The notes beneath the pieces are model-generated. The model saw nothing but the letters and a program-made list of their open reading frames with translations. It ran no database searches and was not told the origin of the DNA. Shown in pieces: positions 18,944 to 29,356 of a stretch of DNA of 64,000 nucleotides. Position numbers and translations under genes: made by a program. How positions within the stretch are numbered: position 1 is the first letter of the stretch; each line of letters opens with the position of its first letter. The DNA comes from an uncultured Pelagibacteraceae bacterium (GTDB taxonomy: Bacteria; Pseudomonadota; Alphaproteobacteria; Pelagibacterales; Pelagibacteraceae): contig CACKVD010000001.1 in assembly GCA_902603555.1 (NCBI GenBank), positions 43,785 to 107,784 of the forward strand, written 5' to 3'.

Positions 18944-21613
18944 CTAAATCATGTTCCTTAAAACGTATTGCAATATTCCACCATTTTTATAGTACTCTAA
19001 TTCATTTTTAGTATCTATCCTACACAATGTTTCTATTTTTTTACTCTCTCCAGATGCATATTTAATTTCAAGCGTTACTTTATCAGAAGGATTAATTCCT
19101 TTTTCAATTTCATTTACACTAATCAATTCTGATCCAGCTAAGTTTAAATTTGTCCTATTGATATTGTTGATAAATTGTAAAGGTAAAATTCCCATTCCAA
19201 TTAAATTTGATCTATGAATTCTTTCAAAACTTTCAGCTATTACTACCTTTACACCCAATAGTTTTGTTCCTTTTGCTGCCCAATCTCGTGATGATCCAGT
19301 TCCATATTCTTTTCCACCTATAACAACTAAATCTGTACCTCTTTTTTTATATTCAACAACTGCATCATAAATTGGCATAACTTTTTCCTCTGGATATAGT
19401 TTTGTAAAACCACCTTCTGTTCCAGGTGCCATCTCGTTCCTAATTCTTATATTTGCAAAGGTACCTCTCATCATAACCTCGTGATTTCCTCTTCTTGAGC
19501 CATAAGAGTTGTAGTCTTTAGGCAAAATTTGATGTTTCATAAAATATTCTCCTGTAGGACTTTCTTTTTGAATATTGCCTGCAGGAGAAATATGGTCCGT
19601 TGTTACCATATCACCTAGAATTAATAATGGTCTTGCATCCTTTATTTCCTTAAAACCCTCAGGTTCATCTGGAAGATTATCAAAAAAAGGTGGTCTTTTG
19701 ACGTAAGTTGAATTGTCTTCCCAGTTATAAATGCTACTTTTTTCAGTTTTTATTTGTTGCCATTGTTTTGTTCCTTCTGAAACATTGGAATATCTTTTAA
19801 TAAACATATCTGCACTTAAAGATGATTTAAGAGTTTCCTCAATCTCTTTGTTAGATGGCCAAAGATCTTTCATAAGTATATCTTTGCCGTTTTTATCTTT
19901 ACCAAATGAGTCTTTATATAAATCAAAGTTCATATGGCCAGCAAGTGCATAAGCTACAACAAGTGGTGGTGATGCTAAATAATTTGCTTTTATATGAGGT
20001 GAAATTCTTCCCTCAAAATTTCTGTTACCAGATAGCACAGATACAGCATAAATATTTTCTTTTTGAATTGCTTCAACTATGTTATCAGCTAATGGCCCAG
20101 AATTTCCTATACAAGTTGTACAACCATACCCAACTAAATTAAATCCAAGTTTGTCTAAATAAGTATTTAATCCTGCTTTTTCTAAATAATCAGTCACTAC
20201 TTGAGAGCCTGGTGCAAGAGAAGTTTTAACCCAAGGTTTAACTTCTAATCCCAATTCAACAGCTTTTTTTGCGAGTAAACCTGCACCGATAAGAACATTT
20301 GGGTTAGATGTGTTGGTGCATGAAGTTATTGCGGCGATTAAAATTGAACCATCTGTGATTTCAAAATCTGAATTTGGTACTTTAGAGACAGAAAATTCAT
20401 TTTTTTTTGTAATTTCCTTGAAACTTTTATTAAAACTTTCTGATGCATCTGTTAACAGTACTTTATCTTGAGGTCTTTTAGGTCCAGAAATTGTTGGCAC
20501 TATGGTAGACATATCTAAGGTTAAAGTGTCGGTAAACTCAATCTCATCACTAGCCCATAAACCTTGTGCTTTAGCATACTCCTCAACTATTTTGACTGTA
20601 TTTTTATCTCTTCCAGAAAATTTTAGATATTTTAAAGTTTCATCATCTATTGGAAAAAAACCACAAGTAGCTCCATATTCAGGAGCCATATTTGCGATAG
20701 TTGCACGATCAGCTAATGTTAAATTTTTAAGTCCTTCTCCATAAAATTCTACAAATTTTCCTACAACACCTTTATCCCTCAACATTTTAACAATAGTTAA
20801 AACTAAATCAGTGGCTGTTGTGCCTTCGGGCATTTTATTTTTTACTTCAAATCCTATTACTTCAGGAATTAACATTGATATAGGTTGTCCTAACATACCA
20901 GCTTCTGCCTCAATACCACCAACGCCCCAACCTAAAACTGATAGTCCATTTACCATAGTAGTATGACTATCTGTACCTACAAGTGTATCTGGAAATAAAT
21001 AATCATCATTATTATATTTTGCTGACCAAACTACTTTGGAAAGATATTCCAAGTTTACCTGGTGACATATTCCTGTACCAGGCGGGACAATTCTAAAATT
21101 ATTAAATGCTTGCTGCCCCCACTTTAAAAAAGAATATCTCTCACCGTTTCTGTTAAATTCAATTTCCACATTCTTATCGAAAGAATCTGATTTTGCTGAT
21201 TGATCTACTTGAACAGAATGATCAATTACAAGGTCAACAGCTGAAAGTGGGTTAATTGTGTTTGGATCTTTATTCTTTTCTTTAACAGCTTCACGCATTG
21301 CTGCAAGATCTGCAACAGCGGGTATTCCTGTATAATCTTGTAATAATACTCTAGCTGGCCTATATGCAATTTCTGTTTTAGATTTTTTTTCTTTTAACCA
21401 ATTTTTTATTGCTTCAATTTGATTTTTATTAACTGATAAATCATCCTCATATCTCAAAAGATTTTCTAAAAGCACTTTAAGAGATTTCGGTAATTTTGAA
21501 ATACCATTTAAACCATTTTTTTCTGCTTCAGAGAGAGAAAAAATTTTATATTTTTTGTCATTAATCTCTATATTGGATAATGAGTTGTAAGAATTTTTTG
21601 TCCCTGGTTTCAT
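18944..21613 (-). CDS. acnA: Aconitate hydratase A
   Basis: DLVIDHSVQVD, GTDSHTTMVNGLSVLGWGVGGIEAEA, ITSCTNTSNPNV, GCTTCIGNSGPL, GKEYGTGSSRDWAAKGT. Confidence 0.97.
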   Translation of the reverse strand: MKPGTKNSYNSLSNIEINDKKYKIFSLSEAEKNGLNGISKLPKSLKVLLENLLRYEDDLSVNKNQIEAIKNWLKEKKSKTEIAYRPARVLLQDYTGIPAVADLAAMREAVKEKNKDPNTINPLSAVDLVIDHSVQVDQSAKSDSFDKNVEIEFNRNGERYSFLKWGQQAFNNFRIVPPGTGICHQVNLEYLSKVVWSAKYNNDDYLFPDTLVGTDSHTTMVNGLSVLGWGVGGIEAEAGMLGQPISMLIPEVIGFEVKNKMPEGTTATDLVLTIVKMLRDKGVVGKFVEFYGEGLKNLTLADRATIANMAPEYGATCGFFPIDDETLKYLKFSGRDKNTVKIVEEYAKAQGLWASDEIEFTDTLTLDMSTIVPTISGPKRPQDKVLLTDASESFNKSFKEITKKNEFSVSKVPNSDFEITDGSILIAAITSCTNTSNPNVLIGAGLLAKKAVELGLEVKPWVKTSLAPGSQVVTDYLEKAGLNTYLDKLGFNLVGYGCTTCIGNSGPLADNIVEAIQKENIYAVSVLSGNRNFEGRISPHIKANYLASPPLVVAYALAGHMNFDLYKDSFGKDKNGKDILMKDLWPSNKEIEETLKSSLSADMFIKRYSNVSEGTKQWQQIKTEKSSIYNWEDNSTYVKRPPFFDNLPDEPEGFKEIKDARPLLILGDMVTTDHISPAGNIQKESPTGEYFMKHQILPKDYNSYGSRRGNHEVMMRGTFANIRIRNEMAPGTEGGFTKLYPEEKVMPIYDAVVEYKKRGTDLVVIGGKEYGTGSSRDWAAKGTKLLGVKVVIAESFERIHRSNLIGMGILPLQFINNINRTNLNLAGSELISVNEIEKGINPSDKVTLEIKYASGESKKIETLCRIDTKNELEYYKNGGILQYVLRNMI

Positions 21614-21616
21614 AGT

Positions 21617-22207
21617 TTATATATAAAATGTAATTATGCTCAAAAGAAGAAGCCCTGACATAGCATAATTAAAGTACTTAATAAATTTATCATTTGTCGC
21701 AAATTTCCTTAAAAATTTACCTATAAATGTCCACAAAGTAATACTTGTTAATGAAAATAAGAAAGCAAGGAGAACTACTTGAGTCGCATAATTAATATAA
21801 TTTTCTCCAAGTTCAACATAAGTAGAAACTACAATGATAGCCACCATCACACCTTTTGGGTTTAGATATTGAAAAAAAAAGGTTTCTATAAACTTTACTG
21901 GATTCTCTTTTTTGGTTTCATCTGAGTTTGTAGAAGATGCAATTTTATATGCTAAATAAATTAGAAATAAAGTTCCAAGGTATTTAATTATAATTTGTAT
22001 TACTGGAAATAACTTAAATACATTTATCAATCCAATTGTTAAAAAGATGACTAATGAAGTGAAGCCTAATGTTACTCCAAGAATATGTGGAATAGTTTTA
22101 GCAATACCAAAATTAAAACCTGAATAAGAGGCAACTACATTATTTGGACCTGGAGTATAAGCTGTTACAAACCAAAATAATGCAATCGATAATATTTCAG
22201 GATGCAT
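21617..22207 (-). CDS. LysE/RhtB family amino-acid exporter
   Basis: WFVTAYTPGPNNVVASYSGFNFG, multi-TM. Confidence 0.85.
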   Translation of the reverse strand: MHPEILSIALFWFVTAYTPGPNNVVASYSGFNFGIAKTIPHILGVTLGFTSLVIFLTIGLINVFKLFPVIQIIIKYLGTLFLIYLAYKIASSTNSDETKKENPVKFIETFFFQYLNPKGVMVAIIVVSTYVELGENYINYATQVVLLAFLFSLTSITLWTFIGKFLRKFATNDKFIKYFNYAMSGLLLLSIITFYI

Positions 22208-22209
22208 AT

Positions 22210-22551
22210 CTAAGCTACGGGTAATCCGTTTTCAGATTTTTGAGAAGGATGCAATAATATAACTTTTCCCTCTTTATCTATAGAGCCTAGAATTAAAACT
22301 TGAGAAACTATACCAGCAATATTTTTTTCGGCAAAATTGCAAACACCTATAACTTGTTTCCCTTTTAAATTCTCTTCATTGTAATAATGGGTAATTTGAG
22401 CTGAAGATTGTTTGATCCCAATTTCTTTACCAAAGTCTACTTCAACAACTAATGATGGCTTTCTAGCCTTCTCATTTTTTTTAACTGAAATTACAGTACC
22501 AACTCTTATATCAACTTTATCAAAAATATCGTATGTTATTTCTTCTTTCAT
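22210..22551 (-). CDS. csaA: tRNA-binding domain protein, CsaA-like
   Basis: FDKVDIRVGTVISVKKNEKARKPSLVVEVDFGKEIGIKQSSAQI...VIGVCNFAEKNIAGIVSQVLILG. Confidence 0.85.
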   Translation of the reverse strand: MKEEITYDIFDKVDIRVGTVISVKKNEKARKPSLVVEVDFGKEIGIKQSSAQITHYYNEENLKGKQVIGVCNFAEKNIAGIVSQVLILGSIDKEGKVILLHPSQKSENGLPVA

Positions 22552-22580
22552 AAATGGAGTATTTATATTAATTATTAGTT

Positions 22581-23771
22581 ATGAGTACAGAAATTAATTT
22601 AGAGGAATTATACAACAATTCAGTTAAAATTTTAACTGATCTAATAGGTTTTAGAACAATTTCTGGAGAAGATAATAGTGCTTTAATAAATTATTGTGAA
22701 GAATACCTTCATAAGCTTGGTGCTACTTCTTTTAAAACATTTGATAAAGAAAAAAAAAGAGTAAATCTTTTTGCAACTCTTAAAGCAAAGAAAACTAATG
22801 GTATTAAACCAATAATTTTATCTGGACATACAGACACAGTACCAGTTTCAAAAAGTTGGAGTACAGATCCATTCAAAGCTACTGTAAAAGGTGATAAACT
22901 TTATGGTAGAGGTTCGTGTGATATGAAAGGTTTTATTGCATGCACTTTAGCTTTTGCTCCTATCTATGCTAAAACAGATTTAAATAGAGATATTCATTTT
23001 TGTTTTACTTTCGATGAAGAAACCGCTTGTATTGGAGCTCCAATATTAATTGAAGAATTAAAAAAAAGAAACATTCAAGATTGTATCTGCATAATAGGTG
23101 AGCCAACAAAAATGAAAATTATTGATGCTCATAAAGGATGTTACGAATATACAACTTATTTTGAAGGTTTGGCGGGTCATAGTTCAGCGCCACACAAAGG
23201 TGTAAGTGCAGTAGAATTTGCTGCAAGATACGCAAATAAATTAATTGAACTAAGACAGGAACTTAAAAAAAGAGCTCCAAAGGATTCTATTTTTGATCCA
23301 CCTTTTTCAACTTTGCAAGTAGGTGGAATTTTTGGTGGAATAGCTCACAATGTAATTGCTGATAAGTGCCATATTAACTGGGAAACTAGACCAGTTGTTA
23401 AAGAGGATGGAGTATTTTTAAACACTAAAATTGACAAATATGCAAATGAAATTCTTTTACCTGAGATGAAAAAGGTATTTTCTAAGTCTAATATAAAAAA
23501 AGAAATTATTGGTGAAGTTACAGGATTTGATCGTGTTCAAAAATCTGAAGCTTGTGAATTAGTTTCAAGTTTGACTGGTGACAATTCTAGAGAAGTTGTT
23601 TCATTTGGAACAGAAGCTGGTTTATTTCAAGAAATAGGTATTAGTACTGTTGTATGTGGCCCTGGATCAATAGAACAAGCTCATAAAGTAGATGAATTTA
23701 TTGAACTTAATGAATTAAAAAAATGCTTAAGTTTTTTAAATGGTATAAAGTCAAAATCTATTTCAAATTAA
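22581..23771 (+). CDS. argE: Acetylornithine deacetylase family (M20) hydrolase
   Basis: LSGHTDTVPVSKSWSTDPFKATVKGDKLYGRGSCDMKGFIAC; GEPTKMKIIDAHKGC. Confidence 0.8.
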   Translation: MSTEINLEELYNNSVKILTDLIGFRTISGEDNSALINYCEEYLHKLGATSFKTFDKEKKRVNLFATLKAKKTNGIKPIILSGHTDTVPVSKSWSTDPFKATVKGDKLYGRGSCDMKGFIACTLAFAPIYAKTDLNRDIHFCFTFDEETACIGAPILIEELKKRNIQDCICIIGEPTKMKIIDAHKGCYEYTTYFEGLAGHSSAPHKGVSAVEFAARYANKLIELRQELKKRAPKDSIFDPPFSTLQVGGIFGGIAHNVIADKCHINWETRPVVKEDGVFLNTKIDKYANEILLPEMKKVFSKSNIKKEIIGEVTGFDRVQKSEACELVSSLTGDNSREVVSFGTEAGLFQEIGISTVVCGPGSIEQAHKVDEFIELNELKKCLSFLNGIKSKSISN

Positions 23772-23825
23772 TAATTTGTTAAGAAATCTAAATTAATCTA
23801 TAATTAAAGTGTTGCGGTACTTAAA

Positions 23826-24725
23826 ATGGTAAAAAAAAGTTCTAGAGATTTAATTGGATACGGTAAAAAAGGAAAAAAAATATCCTGGCCTAATAATACC
23901 AAATTAGCTCTACAATTCGTATTAAATTATGAGGAAGGTGGAGAAAATTCTGTTCTAAATGGAGATAAACATTCTGAAACATTTTTATCTGAAATAATTG
24001 GTGCTAAAGCAATTAAAGGACGACATATTAGTATGGAAAGTATTTATGAATATGGATCGAGAGCAGGATTTTGGCGATTAGATAGATTATTTAAAGAAAA
24101 AAAAATTCCTGTAACGATTTTTGGAGTAGGACTTGCGTTGGAACAAAACCCTGAAGTATGTGAAGCTATAAAAAAAGGTGATTATGAAGTAGCTGCTCAT
24201 GGTTATAGATGGATTGATTACCAGGACATAAAAAAATCTGTTGAAAAGAAACATATGAACCAAGCAATCAAAACAATTAAAAATATTTTTGGTTCACGAC
24301 CATTAGGTTGGTACACAGGTCGTTGTAGTCCGAATACCAGAGATTTAGTTTTTGATGATGGTGGTTTTTTATATGATAGTGATAGTTATAGCGATGATTT
24401 ACCTTACTGGGAAAATAGAGGTACAAAAAGACAACTTATTATTCCTTACACACTAGACAATAACGATATGAGATTTGCTACAAATCAAGGGTTTAACACT
24501 GGTGATCACTTCTATAATTATTTAAAAGACAGTTTTGATGCTTTATATGAAGAAGGCAAAACAAATCCTAAAATGATGTCTGTTGGTTTACATTGTAGAA
24601 TTATTGGTAGACCAGGAAGAATTCAATCTCTGAGAAGATTTTTAGATTATGTTCTTAAATTTGATGATATTTGGATTTGTAAAAGAATTGATATAGCTAA
24701 ACATTGGATTAAGAATTATTCATAA
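23826..24725 (+). CDS. puuE: Polysaccharide-deacetylase-type allantoinase (PuuE-like)
   Basis: LALQFVLNYEEGGENSVLNGD, YGSRAGFWRLDRLF, EVAAHGYRWIDYQ, GWYTGRCSPNTR; followed by allantoicase and AllA genes. Confidence 0.85.
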   Translation: MVKKSSRDLIGYGKKGKKISWPNNTKLALQFVLNYEEGGENSVLNGDKHSETFLSEIIGAKAIKGRHISMESIYEYGSRAGFWRLDRLFKEKKIPVTIFGVGLALEQNPEVCEAIKKGDYEVAAHGYRWIDYQDIKKSVEKKHMNQAIKTIKNIFGSRPLGWYTGRCSPNTRDLVFDDGGFLYDSDSYSDDLPYWENRGTKRQLIIPYTLDNNDMRFATNQGFNTGDHFYNYLKDSFDALYEEGKTNPKMMSVGLHCRIIGRPGRIQSLRRFLDYVLKFDDIWICKRIDIAKHWIKNYS

Positions 24726-24726
24726 A

Positions 24727-25710
24727 ATGAGAGAAAAAATAATATTTATAAACGGTTTAATAGATTTGGCTCAACCTAGATTAGGCACAAAAGTAATTTC
24801 TAAAACTGATGATTTTTTTGCATCAGCAAACAGAATCATTAGTCCAAGCGTACCGATATTTAAAGAAGGTGTATTTGATAAGCATGGAAAATGGATGGAT
24901 GGATGGGAATCTAGGAGAAAAAGAACTTCTGGACATGACTACATTATTTTAAAACTTGGTAAGCCAGGAAAAATTTCTAAGATTGATGTTGATACATCCC
25001 ATTTTAATGGTAATCAGCCAGCGATGATTTCAATTGAAGGTGCCATTTCACACTCAAACAAAATCAACCAATTGAAATGGATACCAATCCTTTCAAAAAA
25101 AAAGACAAAGGCAGATTCTCATCATTTTTTTTCAGTAAAAAACAAAAAAGTATTTACTCATATAAAATTTAATATTTTTCCTGATGGTGGTGTTGCTAGA
25201 TTAAGATTATATGGATCCATTGCTAAATCAAAAAAATCTAAAAATAAAAAAATGAATCTTGCTTCATTATTAGATGGAGCATCAGTTATTGCTTGTAATA
25301 ATGAACACTTTGGTAAAGCTGAAAATATTTTAGCTCCAGGTAAAGCAAAAAATATGGGTGATGGCTGGGAGACTAGAAGGCGAAGAGGTAAAGGGAATGA
25401 CTGGTTAATCTTAAACTCTATTGATGGAGGTTCCATTGATAAAATTGAAATCTCCACTCATCATTTTAAAGGAAATTTTCCTAGTTATTGCTCTTTACAG
25501 GCTGCTTACCTATCAAAGAAAAGTTCAAAACAAATTGTAAACTCGTCAAATAAATGGAAATATTTATTAAAGAATGCAAAATTATCAGCTAATAAAACTC
25601 ATAAATTTAAAAATTCTTTAATGAAAAAAGATAAAATTAATCATATTAAGATTAATATATTTCCTGATGGTGGTATCTCAAGATTTAAAATTTTTGGTAA
25701 AAAAATATGA
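24727..25710 (+). CDS. alc: Allantoicase
   Basis: Internal duplication: GKWMDGWESRRKRTSGHDYIILKLG...VDTSHFNGNQPAMISIE and GDGWETRRRRGKGNDWLILNS...ISTHHFKGNFPSYCSLQ; two FPDGG motifs. Confidence 0.92.
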   Translation: MREKIIFINGLIDLAQPRLGTKVISKTDDFFASANRIISPSVPIFKEGVFDKHGKWMDGWESRRKRTSGHDYIILKLGKPGKISKIDVDTSHFNGNQPAMISIEGAISHSNKINQLKWIPILSKKKTKADSHHFFSVKNKKVFTHIKFNIFPDGGVARLRLYGSIAKSKKSKNKKMNLASLLDGASVIACNNEHFGKAENILAPGKAKNMGDGWETRRRRGKGNDWLILNSIDGGSIDKIEISTHHFKGNFPSYCSLQAAYLSKKSSKQIVNSSNKWKYLLKNAKLSANKTHKFKNSLMKKDKINHIKINIFPDGGISRFKIFGKKI

Positions 25711-26210
25711 CAGATTTAATTATTAAACCAAAGCTAATTACTAAAGAAAACTTTAAAAAATTTGGTGACATGATAACGACAGCAGATATCAATCCAATAG
25801 AAATCAATAATGGTTATGCAAAGAGATATGATGGGATTGCAAATTTAAATACTAAAAAGAATAATGGTGAATCCACCTTAAGTATTTTTTCTGCGCTTAA
25901 AAGATCTTTTCCTATGAAAGTTGATATGATGGAAAAACATCCACTTGGTAGCCAAGCTTTTATTCCAATGAAGGAAACAACCTTTTTAGCATTTGTAGCT
26001 CCTGAAGGAGACAGGCCAGACTTAAATAAAGTTGAGTCCTTTATTATTCCTAAAGGAATTGGAATTAACTATAACCCTGGTATATGGCATTTTCCACTAA
26101 TCTCGACAGAAGATATGAATTTTTTAGTTGTTGATAGATTAGGTGATGGAGACAATCTTGTCCTACACGATCTTAACAACGAGAATGTTACTTTAGAGTT
26201 TAATCAATAA
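25707..26210 (+). CDS. allA: Ureidoglycolate lyase
   Basis: MEKHPLGSQAFIPM...FLAFVAPEGDRPDLNKVESFIIPKGIGINYNPGIWHFPLI. Confidence 0.9.
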   Translation: MTDLIIKPKLITKENFKKFGDMITTADINPIEINNGYAKRYDGIANLNTKKNNGESTLSIFSALKRSFPMKVDMMEKHPLGSQAFIPMKETTFLAFVAPEGDRPDLNKVESFIIPKGIGINYNPGIWHFPLISTEDMNFLVVDRLGDGDNLVLHDLNNENVTLEFNQ

Positions 26211-26212
26211 AA

Positions 26213-26242
26213 AAAGCCCATCAATTAAAATTGATGGGCTTT
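26213..26242. terminator. Bidirectional intrinsic terminator between convergent allA and permease genes
   Basis: AAAGCCCATCAA-ttaaaa-TTGATGGGCTTT with A/T runs on both sides. Confidence 0.85.
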
Positions 26243-26257
26243 AGTTTTTAAATTTAA

Positions 26258-27709
26258 TTATTTTCTAGACGATATTGCCAGATGAATAACAGCACCTAAT
26301 GATGCTCCAATTATCCAAGCATATCCCCCACCACCACCAAGGTTAGCGAAGAAATCATCCATTCCTAAAAATAAGATGTTTGGCCATACAGTACCAACAG
26401 CAATGTAACCTGAGAGTACCCAAGCTAACATACCTTTACCGTTAAAACCACCATTGTAGTGATACTTACCACTAGGCGAGTCACTAAACAAATCATCAAC
26501 ATCTAATCTTTGTTTTTTGATTATATAGTAATCAGTAATCATTATACCAAACACAGGAGCTAAAATTGCACCTAAAGTGTTTACAAATGGAAATAGTCCC
26601 ATTTGAGTAATAACTGCAACCCACATACCACCAATAACAAATCCAAAACCAGCAGTTATTAAACCACCAGTTCTAAAATTGATTTTACTTGGCATCAAAT
26701 TTGCAAGGTCATAAGCAGGAGGTATAAAGTTAGCAACCATATTAATACCAACTGTAGCTGCAAAGAATGCAAATGCTGCAACAATAGTTAATACAATATT
26801 ATCTACTTTAGCTACCATATCTGTTGGATTTGCAACATACTCTCCAAAGATAGCGATTGTTCCACCAGTAATCATTAAAGTAATGAATGAGAAGAAAATT
26901 ACGTTTCCTACTAATCCCCATAGGTTACCTTTTTTCATTTCGTCTTCATTTTTAACAAATCTAGCAAAGTCACCGAAGTTGATTACTACAGCAGCAAAGT
27001 ATCCTACCATAATTGAAAATACTGCTAAGAAAGCACCAAATGAACCTAAACCTTCAAATCCACCTGATCTTGTTCCTCCAGAAAATATTTCACCAACTTC
27101 TGATAAAAGACCTCCACCAGCTTTGAACCAAATTACTATCATTAATAAAACCATCACTACATAAACTGCAGGTCCCGCAAAGTTTAAAAATCTTTTTACA
27201 AGATCTACACCTTGCCAGAATAGGTAAACTTGGAATGCTGATACAAAAATAAATGACACCCACATTACTCCTGTCATTCCTAAGAACATTTCAGTACCTG
27301 GATTACCAGTAATACCTGTAATTAGAAGTGCTACAGCAGTTGATGCCGCATATGTTTGTGCTCCATACCAGAACATGGCCACAAGCCCTCTTGCCATAGC
27401 AGGAAAGTTTGCACCAAATACACCCATACTTACTCGGGCGAATACTGGGTAAGGAATTCCATGTTTAACACTTGGTTTTCCAGATAAATTAACAAGCCAC
27501 ATTATAAAAAAGCCAGCAAGTATTAGTGCTGCAAATACTGCCCAACCATTTAATCCTGAAGCTAAGAATAATGATGCTGCTAAAGTATATCCAAATAAAC
27601 TTTGAACATCATTTGCCCATACGTTGAAAATTTCGAACCATCCCCAATTTTTTTTATTTGATGGAGTTGGCGCTAAATCTGCATTGTAGAGCGATTTTGA
27701 TCTACTCAT
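26258..27709 (-). CDS. NCS1 family nucleobase/allantoin permease
   Basis: Multi-TM; NPDLAPTP-like start (YNADLAPTPSNKKNWGWFEIFNVWAND), VKHGIPYPVFARVSMGVFGANFPAMARG, ITDYYIIKKQRLDVDDLF; convergent with allantoin genes. Confidence 0.85.
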   Translation of the reverse strand: MSRSKSLYNADLAPTPSNKKNWGWFEIFNVWANDVQSLFGYTLAASLFLASGLNGWAVFAALILAGFFIMWLVNLSGKPSVKHGIPYPVFARVSMGVFGANFPAMARGLVAMFWYGAQTYAASTAVALLITGITGNPGTEMFLGMTGVMWVSFIFVSAFQVYLFWQGVDLVKRFLNFAGPAVYVVMVLLMIVIWFKAGGGLLSEVGEIFSGGTRSGGFEGLGSFGAFLAVFSIMVGYFAAVVINFGDFARFVKNEDEMKKGNLWGLVGNVIFFSFITLMITGGTIAIFGEYVANPTDMVAKVDNIVLTIVAAFAFFAATVGINMVANFIPPAYDLANLMPSKINFRTGGLITAGFGFVIGGMWVAVITQMGLFPFVNTLGAILAPVFGIMITDYYIIKKQRLDVDDLFSDSPSGKYHYNGGFNGKGMLAWVLSGYIAVGTVWPNILFLGMDDFFANLGGGGGYAWIIGASLGAVIHLAISSRK

Positions 27710-27899
27710 ATTTACTCCTCTGTGTATTAGCGTTATAACTAGTTAATTTTTCGCAACGTTATTTATTTTAAGCCTAATGATTTCTATACTAAATACAAAC
27801 AAATGATTTTTTTTTGATAGGTTTTAAGTATTGACTATCAATGATTAATTAATGTCAGCCTAAAATGAACACTTCTTACAGATATATATCTATAAATAA

Positions 27900-29336
27900 C
27901 TAGTTATTCCAGCCACCTACTGATTTGACTTCTAAAAATTCTTCAAGCCCATGTTCTCCAGCTTCTCTACCAATACCAGAGTGTTTAAAACCACCAAATG
28001 GAGCATCAACTGCAATACCTGCGCCATTAACATCTACCATTCCAGATCTGAGTTTTCTTGCAACTCTCTTAACTTTTTCTTTATCTTGAGTTTGAATATA
28101 GTTTGTTAATCCATACGGAGTATCGTTAGCTATTTGGATTGCTTCCTCCTCAGTTTCAAAAGGCATAACTGATAACACAGGTCCAAAAATTTCTGTTCTA
28201 GCAATATCCATATCATTATTAACATCTACAAAAACTGTTGGTTTGACAAAGTACCCTTTTTCTAAGCCCTCAGGTTTTCCAGGTCCTCCTGCAACAAGTT
28301 TAGCACCTTCATCTATCCCTTTTTTGATTAAAGTTTGTATTTTATTATATTGATTTTCAGAAATAACTGGTCCTATATGCTCTCCTTCTTTTTTGGGATC
28401 ACCTACCTCAAAACTTTCAGTATATTTTTTCAATCTCTTAACAGCCTCATCATACATTGATTTTTCAACGAGCATTCTTGTTGGTGCATTACATGATTGA
28501 CCTGAATTTCTAAAACATCTTAAAGCACCTCTTTCAATTGCATCTGGATCAGCATCTTTAAAAATAATATTCGCACCTTTCCCACCTAGTTCTAAGCTAA
28601 CTCTTTTAAAGTCTTTGGCTGCATTTTGTGAAATTAAAGCTCCAGCTCTAGTTGAACCAGTAAATGAAATCATATTTATATCTGGATGACTAGTAAGCGC
28701 ATCTCCAGTTGTTGCTCCATCTCCATTTACTAAATTAAATACTCCAGGAGGAAATTTCGTATCATCTATAAGTTCTGCTAAAATCATTGATGATAGGGGC
28801 GCAAGTTCAGATGGTTTTAAAACCATCGTACAACCCGCCGCTAATGCTGGCATTACTTTTAAACAAACTTGATTCATTGGCCAGTTCCACGGAGTAATTA
28901 ATGCACAAACTCCTTTAGGTTCATAAATTAATCTTTGATTAGGAGCATGCTCTCCTAGGGGTTTTTCAAATTCAAAATTTTTTAGATACCTTATAAAAGA
29001 TTTTAAATGAGCAGCTCCAGTGCCTGCTTGTAATTTTGTTGCAAAATCTTTTGGGGCACCCATTTCTGTAGTAATTGCGTCTGCAATATCAGCCCATCTT
29101 TTTTTATAATTTTCATAAAGTTTTTCTAACAGCTTTATTCTTTCATCTTTTGTTGAAAATGACCAAGAGCTATATGCTTTTTTTGCTGAAATAACAGCAA
29201 GATCAACATCCTCTTTGTTTCCAAGAGATATAATTGCACAATTTTCTTCTGTTGCTGGATTAATTACTTTAATTTCTTCTTTGCTTTTTGGTGCAACCCA
29301 TTTTCCATCAATATAAAAATTTTTTTTATTATCCAT
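27900..29336 (-). CDS. Aldehyde dehydrogenase family protein
   Basis: ITPWNWPMNQVCLKVMPALAAGCTMVLKPSE, SLELGGKGANIIF, RNSGQSCNAPTR catalytic Cys. Confidence 0.9.
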   Translation of the reverse strand: MDNKKNFYIDGKWVAPKSKEEIKVINPATEENCAIISLGNKEDVDLAVISAKKAYSSWSFSTKDERIKLLEKLYENYKKRWADIADAITTEMGAPKDFATKLQAGTGAAHLKSFIRYLKNFEFEKPLGEHAPNQRLIYEPKGVCALITPWNWPMNQVCLKVMPALAAGCTMVLKPSELAPLSSMILAELIDDTKFPPGVFNLVNGDGATTGDALTSHPDINMISFTGSTRAGALISQNAAKDFKRVSLELGGKGANIIFKDADPDAIERGALRCFRNSGQSCNAPTRMLVEKSMYDEAVKRLKKYTESFEVGDPKKEGEHIGPVISENQYNKIQTLIKKGIDEGAKLVAGGPGKPEGLEKGYFVKPTVFVDVNNDMDIARTEIFGPVLSVMPFETEEEAIQIANDTPYGLTNYIQTQDKEKVKRVARKLRSGMVDVNGAGIAVDAPFGGFKHSGIGREAGEHGLEEFLEVKSVGGWNN

Positions 29337-29356
29337 TAGGTACTCCTAACCTTTCT

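Noticed and set aside
19731-20744. Plus-strand ORFs opposite aconitase
   Set aside because: Antisense to acnA, no motif
24892-25478. Repeat-like similarity within 24727-25710
   Set aside because: This is the normal two-domain internal duplication of allantoicase, not a separate repeat element
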